Position numbers and translations under genes: made by a program. 64,000 nucleotides of DNA from assembly GCA_001653155.1 (NCBI GenBank), contig BDEJ01000047.1, positions 1-64,000 of the forward strand. The letters are read 5' to 3'. This document shows, piece by piece, positions 17,431 to 26,071 of the stretch; the first letter of the stretch is position 1, and each line of letters starts with the position of its first letter. This DNA comes from Porphyromonadaceae bacterium H1. GTDB lineage: Bacteria > Bacteroidota > Bacteroidia > Bacteroidales > Paludibacteraceae. The notes under the pieces were generated by a model, which ran no database searches, was not told the DNA's origin, and was given only the letters and a program-made list of their open reading frames with translations.

Positions 17431-17475
17431 TAAAAATCAGCCCCTAAAAAATCACAGCGATTCTTTGGGCTGATT
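17431..17475 (-). terminator. Terminator of the DUF4783-nadC operon
   Basis: AATCAGCCC (17435-17443) pairs with GGGCTGATT (17467-17475), and AATC/GATT can pair inside. On the minus strand it ends in a T-rich tract. It lies 25 bases after the nadC stop. Confidence 0.78.
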
Positions 17476-17499
17476 CAATGTAAGGGAGCCAAGTAAGCT

Positions 17500-18348
17500 C
17501 TATACAGCTTTAAAACTCATATCCAAACTGTCTACAGAATGAGTCAAAGCTCCGACAGAGATATAATCCACACCACATTCGGCGTATTGCCTAAGGGTTT
17601 CAAAGGTAATGCCTCCGGAGGATTCTGTTTCGTAGCGCCCTCCTATCATATCGACAGCCTTACGCGTATCCTCCGGCGTGAAATTATCCAACATAATACG
17701 ATCAACTCCTCCCGTATCCAGAACCTGAAGGAGTTCATCAAAATTACGAACTTCTATTTCGATCTTCAGGTTTTTATTCTTTGTTCTGAGGTAGTCTTGT
17801 GTACGTAAAATTGCATTCCGTATGCCTCCTGCAAAATCGACATGATTGTCTTTTAAAAGAATCATGTCGAAAAGTCCGATTCGATGGTTGACCCCTCCTC
17901 CGATGCGTACCGCTTGTTTTTCCAGCAAACGCAAACCTGGTGTTGTCTTTCGGGTATCCAAAACCTTCGTTTTGGTTCCTTCAAGCAATTTTACATAATC
18001 CCGGGTACGGGTTGCTATACCGCTCATACGCTGCATGATGTTCAACATCAATCTTTCGGTCTGGAGTAAGGATTGTACCTTTCCTTCAACATCGAAAACG
18101 ACATCACCGGGTTTAACCTCCGAACCGTCTTGAATGTAGCGATTTACTTTTAAATCGGGATCGAAAGCGTGAAAAATTTCACAAGCTACCTCAACACCGG
18201 CTACAACACCTTTTTCTTTAATAAGAAGCTGCGATTTCCCGATTTCCTCGGATGGAATACAAGCTAAAGTTGTATGATCGCCATCACCAATATCCTCGGA
18301 AAACCATAACGGAATCATCTTCTTGTAATCTTCCCGGCTTTCAATCAT
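17500..18348 (-). CDS. nadC: Nicotinate-nucleotide pyrophosphorylase (quinolinate phosphoribosyltransferase)
   Basis: NadC joins quinolinate and PRPP to form nicotinate mononucleotide in NAD synthesis. The 282-residue protein matches the family throughout: EDIGDGDHTT near the start, the TRKTTPGLR substrate-binding motif followed by GGGVNHRIGLFD, LKDNHVD, and the phosphate-binding end with VDRIMLDNF and ESSGGIT. Its first four bases overlap the stop of the upstream DUF4783 gene, so the two are translationally coupled. nadA and nadB are not in the window. Confidence 0.96.
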   Translation of the reverse strand: MIESREDYKKMIPLWFSEDIGDGDHTTLACIPSEEIGKSQLLIKEKGVVAGVEVACEIFHAFDPDLKVNRYIQDGSEVKPGDVVFDVEGKVQSLLQTERLMLNIMQRMSGIATRTRDYVKLLEGTKTKVLDTRKTTPGLRLLEKQAVRIGGGVNHRIGLFDMILLKDNHVDFAGGIRNAILRTQDYLRTKNKNLKIEIEVRNFDELLQVLDTGGVDRIMLDNFTPEDTRKAVDMIGGRYETESSGGITFETLRQYAECGVDYISVGALTHSVDSLDMSFKAV

Positions 18349-18746
18349 CGCTCAATTCTTAGTTGTTGGATATTAGCACCATCCGCTCCCCGAACAAGAA
18401 CATAGACCCTGTATACGGCATTGCTCGTATTCAAGTTTCCAATGACAAAACTTGAAGCATCCTTTGTTCCGCTATGAACCACCTGAAAACCACGAGTAAC
18501 AGGATTTTCTTTAAAAAAGTCGGAAACAACCGAGGCTCCCTGCTGCTTACTGTAAATGTCACTTTTATCGGGTAAAACCAACTCAACCGTAGCATTAAAA
18601 AAATTGGATAATTGAACGGCATTCCCTTTATCCAAGGCGGCTATGATTTCGGGCGAGACTGCATTCGTCTGCCCTAAAGCCCCGGAAGCAAATGGATGCA
18701 GAGCTAAAACAACAAAAACGACAAAAAATAATTTAACTGATCTCAT
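18345..18746 (-). CDS. DUF4783 secreted protein
   Basis: A typical signal peptide (about residues 1-25, ending near ALGQ) precedes a single alpha+beta domain of about 105 residues that resembles the small NTF2-like fold assigned to DUF4783. The pairing with nadC by a 4-base ATGA overlap is notable, because one product is exported and the other works in the cytoplasm. Function is unknown. The likely promoter is the minus-strand -7 box at 18900-18907, giving a leader of about 150 bases. Confidence 0.75.
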   Translation of the reverse strand: MRSVKLFFVVFVVLALHPFASGALGQTNAVSPEIIAALDKGNAVQLSNFFNATVELVLPDKSDIYSKQQGASVVSDFFKENPVTRGFQVVHSGTKDASSFVIGNLNTSNAVYRVYVLVRGADGANIQQLRIER

Positions 18747-18888
18747 GTATACTTTTAATTAATTATTTTCCTATTTAAACTTTAACATTAAGGAGAGAAT
18801 AAAAAGACGCGCTCCATCTTCTCTCGATTTTCTGCCATAATTTCAGTTCGAGGATCATATTTCTATTCCTCGAATAAAAGATAATTAC

Positions 18889-18907
18889 TAATTTTGATGC
18901 AAAATTA
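18889..18907. promoter_or_regulatory. Palindrome of two facing -7 boxes (rlmH and DUF4783-nadC)
   Basis: TAATTTTG (18889-18896, plus strand) and CAAAATTA (18900-18907, TAATTTTG on the minus strand) form a perfect 8-bp inverted repeat with a 3-base spacer. Each half matches TAnnTTTG. If both work, the two transcripts would start within a few bases of each other and overlap at their 5' ends. Confidence 0.5.
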
Positions 18908-18982
18908 CATCATTTATTTCATTCATGCAGGATGCAATGAAGTAGTCTATGTAATACAAATAACGCGCCAAAATACAACGAA

Positions 18983-19456
18983 TTGAAAATAAGGATTATA
19001 TATATAGGCAAAACGAATGACCCTAATTTAATTCAGCTTGAAGAGATTTATAGGAATCGGCTAAAATTCTACATTCCGCTTGAAAGCATCGTTATCCCCG
19101 AATTGAAAAAGGTAAAAAATATATCGATTGCGGAACAAAAGGAAAAGGAAGGGGCCTTAGTCATGAAGAATCTACATAGCGACGATGAGGTAATACTCCT
19201 CGATGAGAGAGGAAAGGCATTCACATCCAAAGAGTTTTCTTCATTTATAGAGAAAAAACAAATCGCCAATCAAAAAAATCTGGTATTCATAGTAGGAGGC
19301 CCCTACGGATTTTCGGAAACAGTGTACAAGAGAGCCAACGCTTTACTTTCCCTGTCAAAAATGACATTTTCACACCAAATGGTGAGAGTTTTTTTTATTG
19401 AGCAACTCTACCGAGCCATGACAATTTTACGAGGAGAGCCCTATCATCATGAATAA
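18983..19456 (+). CDS. rlmH: 23S rRNA (pseudouridine-1915 N3)-methyltransferase
   Basis: RlmH methylates pseudouridine 1915 in helix 69 of 23S rRNA on the assembled ribosome. The 157-residue SPOUT protein has the typical start KIRIIYIGKT, the DERGKAFTSKEFS segment, and the knotted SAM site FIVGGPYGFSE, ending with EQLYRAMTILRGEPYHHE as in nearly all members. The start codon is TTG; no in-frame ATG or GTG gives a full-length family match. The next gene overlaps its last 8 bases. Confidence 0.95.
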   Translation: MKIRIIYIGKTNDPNLIQLEEIYRNRLKFYIPLESIVIPELKKVKNISIAEQKEKEGALVMKNLHSDDEVILLDERGKAFTSKEFSSFIEKKQIANQKNLVFIVGGPYGFSETVYKRANALLSLSKMTFSHQMVRVFFIEQLYRAMTILRGEPYHHE

Positions 19457-22400
19457 ACACTACCGGTCACAACTCAGATCGACCCTTTTTCAAACTCTGT
19501 ACATAGGAAAACGAGGAAAGATTGCACTTGCTATCTTATGTCTATGCCTTGTCTCAGGAGGAGTTTTCGACTGGCTTAACAACACCAGTCTAAACGACCG
19601 GTTGGACATTAAGCATTTTCAAGAAGAAGTATATCGTCAGGAAAGAAAGTCGTTGTTGAATCTCAAAAAAATGAAGCAACATGTGGCTTCAACGCAGATA
19701 AACTTCGCCTCTCTAATGAGTGATTTACATTCAGCAAAGAGTTATATCAGCTATTATATTTTTAAAAACGACAGCTTAATATTCTGGTCCAGCAACAAAC
19801 TCGATGTACGCGAAGAGCAGCTTCCTCTGATAAAGCAAAGCCGTTACATGAGTTTTTTAAACGCAGAGTGCATCGTACATTGGGAACACGAGAAGGGATA
19901 TGACTTGGTATCCGTAATTCCGATAAAACACAAATACTCTTTGGAAAGCAAATTATTAAAAAATGATTTCTACCCCAACTTTTCGAGTTACAATGGAGTT
20001 GTTAAAATAATAAATAACGCCGTCGGCGACCGCAATGCAATATTTTCAGAAGACGGGAGCTATTTATTTACATTGTCGGAAAACTTACCTTTGAGATCAA
20101 ATCGAGTTTGGGCGGACCTTTCTTTTGTTTCTTTCTTTATTTTCTTCATCATATTTTTCTTTTGTTACGCCAATTTTCCACTATTTATTTCCCGGTCTAA
20201 AACAATAAGTTTAAAACTTTACCTATTTATCAGCCTACTATCGGGAATAGCCCTACTCTTCTGCTTGAGATTTAACATCCCGAAGGGAGTTTTCAACAGT
20301 CGGCTGTTTTCTTCCGAATTGTATGCTTCCGGTAATTTTCTGTCTTCGTTATCACATCTTAGTATTCTTTCCTTCTATTTAATAGCTTCTGCAAATCTAT
20401 TTTTTCGATATGTAAGGATATTCAGAAGAAAAAGAACCTTATTCCAGGAAGTATGTCTTCAGACACTATTTGTAGCTTATTTTTGCATTACCTACTATCT
20501 TTTTCACTCCATCATTTTTCACTCTACTTTGCCGATAAGCATAGTAGCCCTTCCCGAATCGTATTATTCGATTTGGATACATTTCTTACTGCTAACATGG
20601 GTACTTGGAGGCATGCTGCTGCATGTAAAGATATACGGCAAGATGAAACAAAAAGCGAAAGCAGTAAATAGCGAGCTACAGGCTATTGTGATCAATTTCT
20701 GCTTTTCAGTCATTCTGTATGTGGCGGCACCAGCTTTATCCATAAATTTCGGTCTGCTTTTCTCCCTATCCTACTTCATGTTATGGACATTTTTATTCTT
20801 AGGAATAAAATATTTAGGGAATCAAACGGTAATTCTAAGAACTTCTTTTTATATGTTCGTATATACCCTGATCATCGTTATCAATTTATATATATATGAA
20901 CGAGAAAAAAGAGAAATACAGTACAAAACATTTATTGAAAATACAAGCATCTATCAAGCTATTGAAAACACGGGATTTGTAGAGACTCTTTTCAAAGCTA
21001 TTGATCACGAAATCAAGCAAGATGAAAACATATTGGCTTTACTAAAAGAAAGTAAGCAAAAAGAGCTTGAAACTTATCTGAATGAGACATATTTCAATGG
21101 TTTCAAGAACAATTATAACATAAAAATTTGTGCTACAAGTGCCGGATGCCGTACTTCAAAAGATTATGATGAACTCATAAGCAAAATAGGGCAACGCCTT
21201 GATAGTACCAACTTTTATGTTTTACCGCCAATTTCTGTGGATTTGTTGTATATCGGGCGTTTCACAATACCGGAACCATCTCGTTATAAATCACTTAACC
21301 TATACATTGAGTTTTTAGTAGAAAAACGCTTTAGCAGCTATAGCATAGCCAACTTGCTTATAGACAAGGAAACGACAACATCGGCACTAAGAAACGTGGA
21401 AACTGCCGTTTATATTGATAATGAACTGGTTGGATGGTCGGGAAAAAACAGATACCCGAATAATACAGGATGGATAACTCAAAACGCAAAAAAATGGTAT
21501 TCTTTTGATTATCAGAACAAAACACATTATGTGTATCGAACGGAGGAAAATATTATTTACATCATCACCGAATTGCGAGATTATTCATTCAGGAAGTACA
21601 TGACTTACTGGTTGTATATCTTTTTTATATACGTGTCATTGTGTTGGATGTTTTTATGGGTTTTTCCTATTTCGTCCAATAAGAAAAGATGGTATAGATT
21701 AAGCTTATCTTCCAAATTTCAATACGTATCTTTCAGCCTATTCATCATCAGCTTTATTTGTATATTCTTCATTTCATCGAACTTTCTGCGAAAGCACTAT
21801 GAAAGTATCGAGATACGAAACATAGAAAATAAAAGGAGTTATATTCAAAAAAGTTTACAAGATATCTATTACTGGAATACGGAACTGGAGGATAACATAA
21901 GTAAATCTCTAAACGCGAGCCTACAGGATCTATCCTATACATTTCAGACAGATATACACATATATGATAATAGAGGTATCCTCATAGCAAGCTCTCAGCC
22001 GATTATTTTCACACAAAGATTAACAAGCGACCGCATATCTCCTCTTCCTTTTTTTGAGAAGTTGAAAGAAAGTACTTTATACGAAAGCATAGGAAACTTA
22101 CGCTTTTTATCTTCGTATAGCCGATTTTATAATGGGGATTATTTGCCGATAGCTTACATATCAATCCACCGTTATTACAACGAGGATCAAATGACCTCTG
22201 AAATCGAAAATTTCTTGCGATTCATCGTGGAAATTTATATAATCATCATACTAATATCAATGGCTTTATGGCTCTTTTTAGGACAGCAGTTATCCGCCCC
22301 GCTCAATTTGCTTGAGAAAGAATTGAAAGAGATGAGTATCGGGCGAAAAAGCAAAAAAATAAGCTATAAATATAACGATGAAATCAGGCGATTGGTAGAT

Positions 22401-23138
22401 CAATACAACCAAACGGTAGATAAATTGGAAAAAAGCGCCGCCTTGTTAGCAAAATCCGAACGTGAGTCGGCTTGGAAAACAATGGCTCGGCAAGTAGCTC
22501 ATGAGATCAACAACCCTCTGACACCAATGAAGCTATCCATACAGCAACTCCAACGCAGCAAGAAATACAACAAAGAGCGCTTTGATGAGTATTTTGACAA
22601 GGCAACGAAGATACTGATTGAGCAAATAGACAGTTTGTCTTACATAGCAACATCCTTTTCTGCTTTCTCGCGCCAACCGATAGAAGTACAGCTGAGGCGA
22701 ATAGACATAGCCTATAAGCTGTATTCGGCATTTCAACTTCTCTTTGCAAACGAAAGGGAAATGGAAGCGGTGTATATCGGTGAACAAAGTGGGATATTCA
22801 TCGAAGGAAATCCAGAGGAATTATTACAAGTATTTAACAACTTATTCAAAAATGCGAAACAATCTTTGATCGATCAAGAGCATAAAAAAATAACCGTAAG
22901 CATCGAGAAAAAGATAAAGAATGTCATTATCAAGGTTTCTGATACCGGAATAGGCATATCTCCCGAAGTTGCCGCTAAGCTCTTTACTCCTAACTTTACA
23001 ACCAAAAGTTCTGGTATGGGCTTGGGATTAGCTATCTCGAAGAAAATTGTAGAAAATTCGAAAGGAAAAATAGCCTTCCGCAATAACGAAGATGAAGGTA
23101 CTACTTTCATCTTAAGCTTCCCTTTGTATAAAGATTAG
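19449..23138 (+). CDS. Large multi-pass membrane sensor histidine kinase
   Basis: At 1,229 residues this is unusually long. A first membrane segment (about 28-46) is followed by an extracytoplasmic region, then a block of about seven or eight membrane helices (roughly 220-480), a second extracytoplasmic region, two helices near 715-780, a third sensor region and a final helix near 935-955. HAMP-like sequence leads to the phospho-acceptor box with His1018 (VAHEINNPLTPMK), as in NtrY-type kinases. The ATPase domain has NNLFKNA, DTGIGI and GMGLGLAI. No response regulator adjoins it. It overlaps rlmH by 8 bases, suggesting joint expression. Its signal is unknown. Confidence 0.85.
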   Translation: MNKHYRSQLRSTLFQTLYIGKRGKIALAILCLCLVSGGVFDWLNNTSLNDRLDIKHFQEEVYRQERKSLLNLKKMKQHVASTQINFASLMSDLHSAKSYISYYIFKNDSLIFWSSNKLDVREEQLPLIKQSRYMSFLNAECIVHWEHEKGYDLVSVIPIKHKYSLESKLLKNDFYPNFSSYNGVVKIINNAVGDRNAIFSEDGSYLFTLSENLPLRSNRVWADLSFVSFFIFFIIFFFCYANFPLFISRSKTISLKLYLFISLLSGIALLFCLRFNIPKGVFNSRLFSSELYASGNFLSSLSHLSILSFYLIASANLFFRYVRIFRRKRTLFQEVCLQTLFVAYFCITYYLFHSIIFHSTLPISIVALPESYYSIWIHFLLLTWVLGGMLLHVKIYGKMKQKAKAVNSELQAIVINFCFSVILYVAAPALSINFGLLFSLSYFMLWTFLFLGIKYLGNQTVILRTSFYMFVYTLIIVINLYIYEREKREIQYKTFIENTSIYQAIENTGFVETLFKAIDHEIKQDENILALLKESKQKELETYLNETYFNGFKNNYNIKICATSAGCRTSKDYDELISKIGQRLDSTNFYVLPPISVDLLYIGRFTIPEPSRYKSLNLYIEFLVEKRFSSYSIANLLIDKETTTSALRNVETAVYIDNELVGWSGKNRYPNNTGWITQNAKKWYSFDYQNKTHYVYRTEENIIYIITELRDYSFRKYMTYWLYIFFIYVSLCWMFLWVFPISSNKKRWYRLSLSSKFQYVSFSLFIISFICIFFISSNFLRKHYESIEIRNIENKRSYIQKSLQDIYYWNTELEDNISKSLNASLQDLSYTFQTDIHIYDNRGILIASSQPIIFTQRLTSDRISPLPFFEKLKESTLYESIGNLRFLSSYSRFYNGDYLPIAYISIHRYYNEDQMTSEIENFLRFIVEIYIIIILISMALWLFLGQQLSAPLNLLEKELKEMSIGRKSKKISYKYNDEIRRLVDQYNQTVDKLEKSAALLAKSERESAWKTMARQVAHEINNPLTPMKLSIQQLQRSKKYNKERFDEYFDKATKILIEQIDSLSYIATSFSAFSRQPIEVQLRRIDIAYKLYSAFQLLFANEREMEAVYIGEQSGIFIEGNPEELLQVFNNLFKNAKQSLIDQEHKKITVSIEKKIKNVIIKVSDTGIGISPEVAAKLFTPNFTTKSSGMGLGLAISKKIVENSKGKIAFRNNEDEGTTFILSFPLYKD

Positions 23139-23166
23139 CAAAGGATAAAATTATGGACATTTGGGT

Positions 23167-24075
23167 TTAACTCAAAGCACAAGCCATTGCTATGCTGTAA
23201 AATTTAGAGTCGATACTTTCACTGCGCGAAGTCAACACCACCGGCTTAGAAGTTCCCTGAAGAATACCTCCCATCTCAGCTCCGGCAAAACACATCAATC
23301 CTTTGTAAAAAGGATTTGCCGATTCAAAACTTGGGAAAATTAATATGTCCGAGTCACCCAAAACAGGTGTTGCCACATTTTTTATACTTCCCCGCTCCTT
23401 ATCAACAGCCAGAAATATATCCAAAGGGCCATCTATAATCACATCGCCAAATTCACCCATTCGCCATTTTTTCATGATTTCAGCATAATCTTGCATATAC
23501 TGAATTTTAGGATTGGATTTCTCAGTAGCATGTATCAATGCAATCTTAGGCTGGGTAATTCCGAATTTCTGAGCAGTACGAATACTGTATTTAATCATCA
23601 TGATCCGTTGCTCGACCGAAGGGGAAGGTATTACTGCCGGATCGGAAAAAAATAAAAGCTTGTGATAGCGGGGAATCTCCAAAGCTCCACAAAAAGAAAG
23701 AATATTACCGGGAGGCAGTAGGCCGTTTTTTTTATCCAACACAGCTTTGAGCAAAACATCGGTATTAACCAGCCCTTTCATAAGGACGTCGGCTTCACCT
23801 TTTCTGACCATACGTACGGACTCGATTGCAGCATCACGCACGTCCGGTACATCAACGACATGAATGTGGGGAGAAGGACGGTTCTCGAACAGACGGGGGG
23901 ATTCGATGGACGCCACATCGCCGATAAGGTATGCCTCGGCAATGCCCATTTCAACTGCCCGTATAATGGCATCAAGCGTATGGGAATCTACAGCATTGGC
24001 AACCACAATACGTTTTCGACAATTGAGACTCTTGAGATGGTCGCTCAGCGCTGCAAAAGAAGCAATAGAATCCAT
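23167..24075 (-). CDS. ptb: Phosphate butyryltransferase
   Basis: Ptb exchanges CoA of butyryl-CoA for phosphate, feeding butyrate kinase. The 302-residue protein belongs to the PTA_PTB family: KRIVVANAVDSHTLDAI, MKGLVNTDVLLKAVL, LLFFSDPAVIPSPSVEQ and FPSFESANPFYKGL are family hallmarks, and the short length fits Ptb rather than phosphotransacetylase. It lies 34 bases after yidC and may be the last gene of a pyrG-yidC-ptb run. Its pathway partner buk is about 15 kb away on the other strand. A bcd/etf cluster is not in the window. Related phosphate acyltransferases with other short acyl chains are possible. Confidence 0.88.
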   Translation of the reverse strand: MDSIASFAALSDHLKSLNCRKRIVVANAVDSHTLDAIIRAVEMGIAEAYLIGDVASIESPRLFENRPSPHIHVVDVPDVRDAAIESVRMVRKGEADVLMKGLVNTDVLLKAVLDKKNGLLPPGNILSFCGALEIPRYHKLLFFSDPAVIPSPSVEQRIMMIKYSIRTAQKFGITQPKIALIHATEKSNPKIQYMQDYAEIMKKWRMGEFGDVIIDGPLDIFLAVDKERGSIKNVATPVLGDSDILIFPSFESANPFYKGLMCFAGAEMGGILQGTSKPVVLTSRSESIDSKFYSIAMACALS

Positions 24076-24109
24076 GAAGCAATCAAGAATATGTTGAAGT
24101 GTTGGGTTA

Positions 24110-26023
24110 CTACCGTTTTCTGTTTCTCATAGCCTTTTCTTGCTCCCGTTGCATTTTCTCAAGGCGTTCCATAAAGCTGCTTTTCTTTTTAGCAGTTTTA
24201 CTGTTCTTCTTAGCGTGTAATTCAGCCCGAAGCTTCTCTTCATTAATTGTTACACGGAAGAGGTAAGTTTGTCCGATCGAGAAAAGGGTCGATAGGAAAT
24301 AGTAATAAGTAAGACCGGCAGCATAATTATTGAAGATGAACATGAACATAATGGGCATAAGATACATCATCCACTTCATCATTCCCATACCGGGTTGATC
24401 CGCAGCTGTTGGTTGCAGTGCTGTGTTGAGCTTGTTATATAGCAGTGTAACGGCCGTCATCAACAAGCAGAACAGACTGATGTGATTGCCAAAATAAGGT
24501 GTAATAAGAGGTATGTAAACATCCCAGCTGAATATGGCATCGTAGGAAGATAAGTCCTTTACCCAAAGGAAATTTTCCTGACGTAGCTCGATGGAAGCAG
24601 GAAAAAAGTTAAACATGGCAATCAAAATAGGCATTTGCAGCAACATGGGCAGACAGCCGCTCATCGGACTAACCCCTACTTTAGAGTAGAGCTCCATAGT
24701 AGCCTTTTGTCTTTCCGTTGCTTTCTCCGCGGGTATCCGAGCATTTATTTCATCTATTTCGGGTTTTAATACACGCATCTTAGCACTTGACATATAGGAT
24801 TTATAGGTCATGGGAAAGATGATGAGCTTGATAATAATAGTCATCAATAAAATGATAACCCCAAAGTTGCCGATGAACAAACTTAAGACGTTAAATATCG
24901 GAATAATGAGAAAGCGGTTTAGCCATCCAAAAATCCCCCAACCCAGAGGCACTAACTTACGAAGCTGAAGTTTTTCGTCCGAAGGCAAATCTTTGTCGTA
25001 GTCATTAAGGATTTTATACTGATTGGGCCCTAAGTACATGCGGAAATTCGTGCGAGACTCTCCTTGAGGATCGAAAGCCACGGTCATATCGGAAGCATAG
25101 GACTTTAAATAAGAACTTGTTTCGGGCTCTACCGTACTGTTCAGGTTAGCAGAAGCGAAACCTTCCTCAGCAATAAATACGGAACTGAAGAACTGATCTT
25201 TGAAGGCAATCCAATGCAGGCGGTTAGGAACACGTTCTGCATCGTTTTTGGATTCGCTTAACTTCTCCACATCTCCCGTTGCAAATTTATACATCATTTG
25301 GGCATAACGGGCTTCGAACTGCCGTCCTTTCTCCTGTTGACGAACCTTCATCTTCCAAAGCATCTCGAGCGAGTTGGTTCCGAAGGGCATAATTTCATTC
25401 ATCTTCTCGGCCTTAATCTCAAATCCGAGCATGTAATCGTTGGGAGTAAGAGTATAGATAAAATCAATATAGGCATCCTTCGAGGTTTTCAAGCGAAAAC
25501 CAAGCTTCTGTTTGCCATCTGCGGCCGTTTTAGAGGATTCAATGGCTTCGAAGTATAAATCGGCGGAGGAAACAACCCGATTGTTACTGGTTACAAGCGT
25601 AAAAGCCATTTGACTCTCTTCGCCATTGAATAAAACCAAGGGCAAGGAATCATGGGTTCTGAAGTTCTTAAGTTCGGCTCCGTAGAGGCGCCCTCCCTTA
25701 TTTGTAAAGGTTAATTTTAGCAGGTTGTTTTCAAGGGTATAAAATTCTTCCTTACCAAGGGCCGAGACGGCAAAATCTCCGAATGCATCCTGCGATACAG
25801 CATTCATCGTGGTATCCGACGAAGTTGATGCCAAAACATCGTTGAGTTGGGTTTCCCTGTCTGTCGTTTCTGCAAGGTTACGAGCATGTTGCTCAACAAG
25901 TGCTACGGAATCGTTGTATTTTTTCTGACGCTCGATTTCCTCCTGAGAAGGACGATTGAGAATTGAAAAACCAGCGAAAATAAGGGCTATAAGGGAAAAT
26001 CCTATAATTGTATTTTTATCCAT
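24110..26023 (-). CDS. yidC: Membrane protein insertase YidC/OxaA
   Basis: YidC inserts and folds inner-membrane proteins, alone or with SecYEG. The 637-residue length fits the Gram-negative type. Residue 6 onward is the first membrane helix, a large periplasmic beta-domain follows (about 60-350), and the conserved insertase core begins at GWGIFGWLNRFLIIPIF. That core holds MTYKSYMSSAKMRVLKPEI with the hydrophilic-groove region, GCLPMLLQMPILIAMF, and a final helix pair ending at TYLFR. A basic tail (KKNSKTAKKKSS) could contact the ribosome. It sits between pyrG (48 bases upstream) and ptb. Confidence 0.96.
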   Translation of the reverse strand: MDKNTIIGFSLIALIFAGFSILNRPSQEEIERQKKYNDSVALVEQHARNLAETTDRETQLNDVLASTSSDTTMNAVSQDAFGDFAVSALGKEEFYTLENNLLKLTFTNKGGRLYGAELKNFRTHDSLPLVLFNGEESQMAFTLVTSNNRVVSSADLYFEAIESSKTAADGKQKLGFRLKTSKDAYIDFIYTLTPNDYMLGFEIKAEKMNEIMPFGTNSLEMLWKMKVRQQEKGRQFEARYAQMMYKFATGDVEKLSESKNDAERVPNRLHWIAFKDQFFSSVFIAEEGFASANLNSTVEPETSSYLKSYASDMTVAFDPQGESRTNFRMYLGPNQYKILNDYDKDLPSDEKLQLRKLVPLGWGIFGWLNRFLIIPIFNVLSLFIGNFGVIILLMTIIIKLIIFPMTYKSYMSSAKMRVLKPEIDEINARIPAEKATERQKATMELYSKVGVSPMSGCLPMLLQMPILIAMFNFFPASIELRQENFLWVKDLSSYDAIFSWDVYIPLITPYFGNHISLFCLLMTAVTLLYNKLNTALQPTAADQPGMGMMKWMMYLMPIMFMFIFNNYAAGLTYYYFLSTLFSIGQTYLFRVTINEEKLRAELHAKKNSKTAKKKSSFMERLEKMQREQEKAMRNRKR

Positions 26024-26071
26024 TACTGTATATTATATTCTCCGATGTTTATTATTTCCTTGTTTCTTTTC

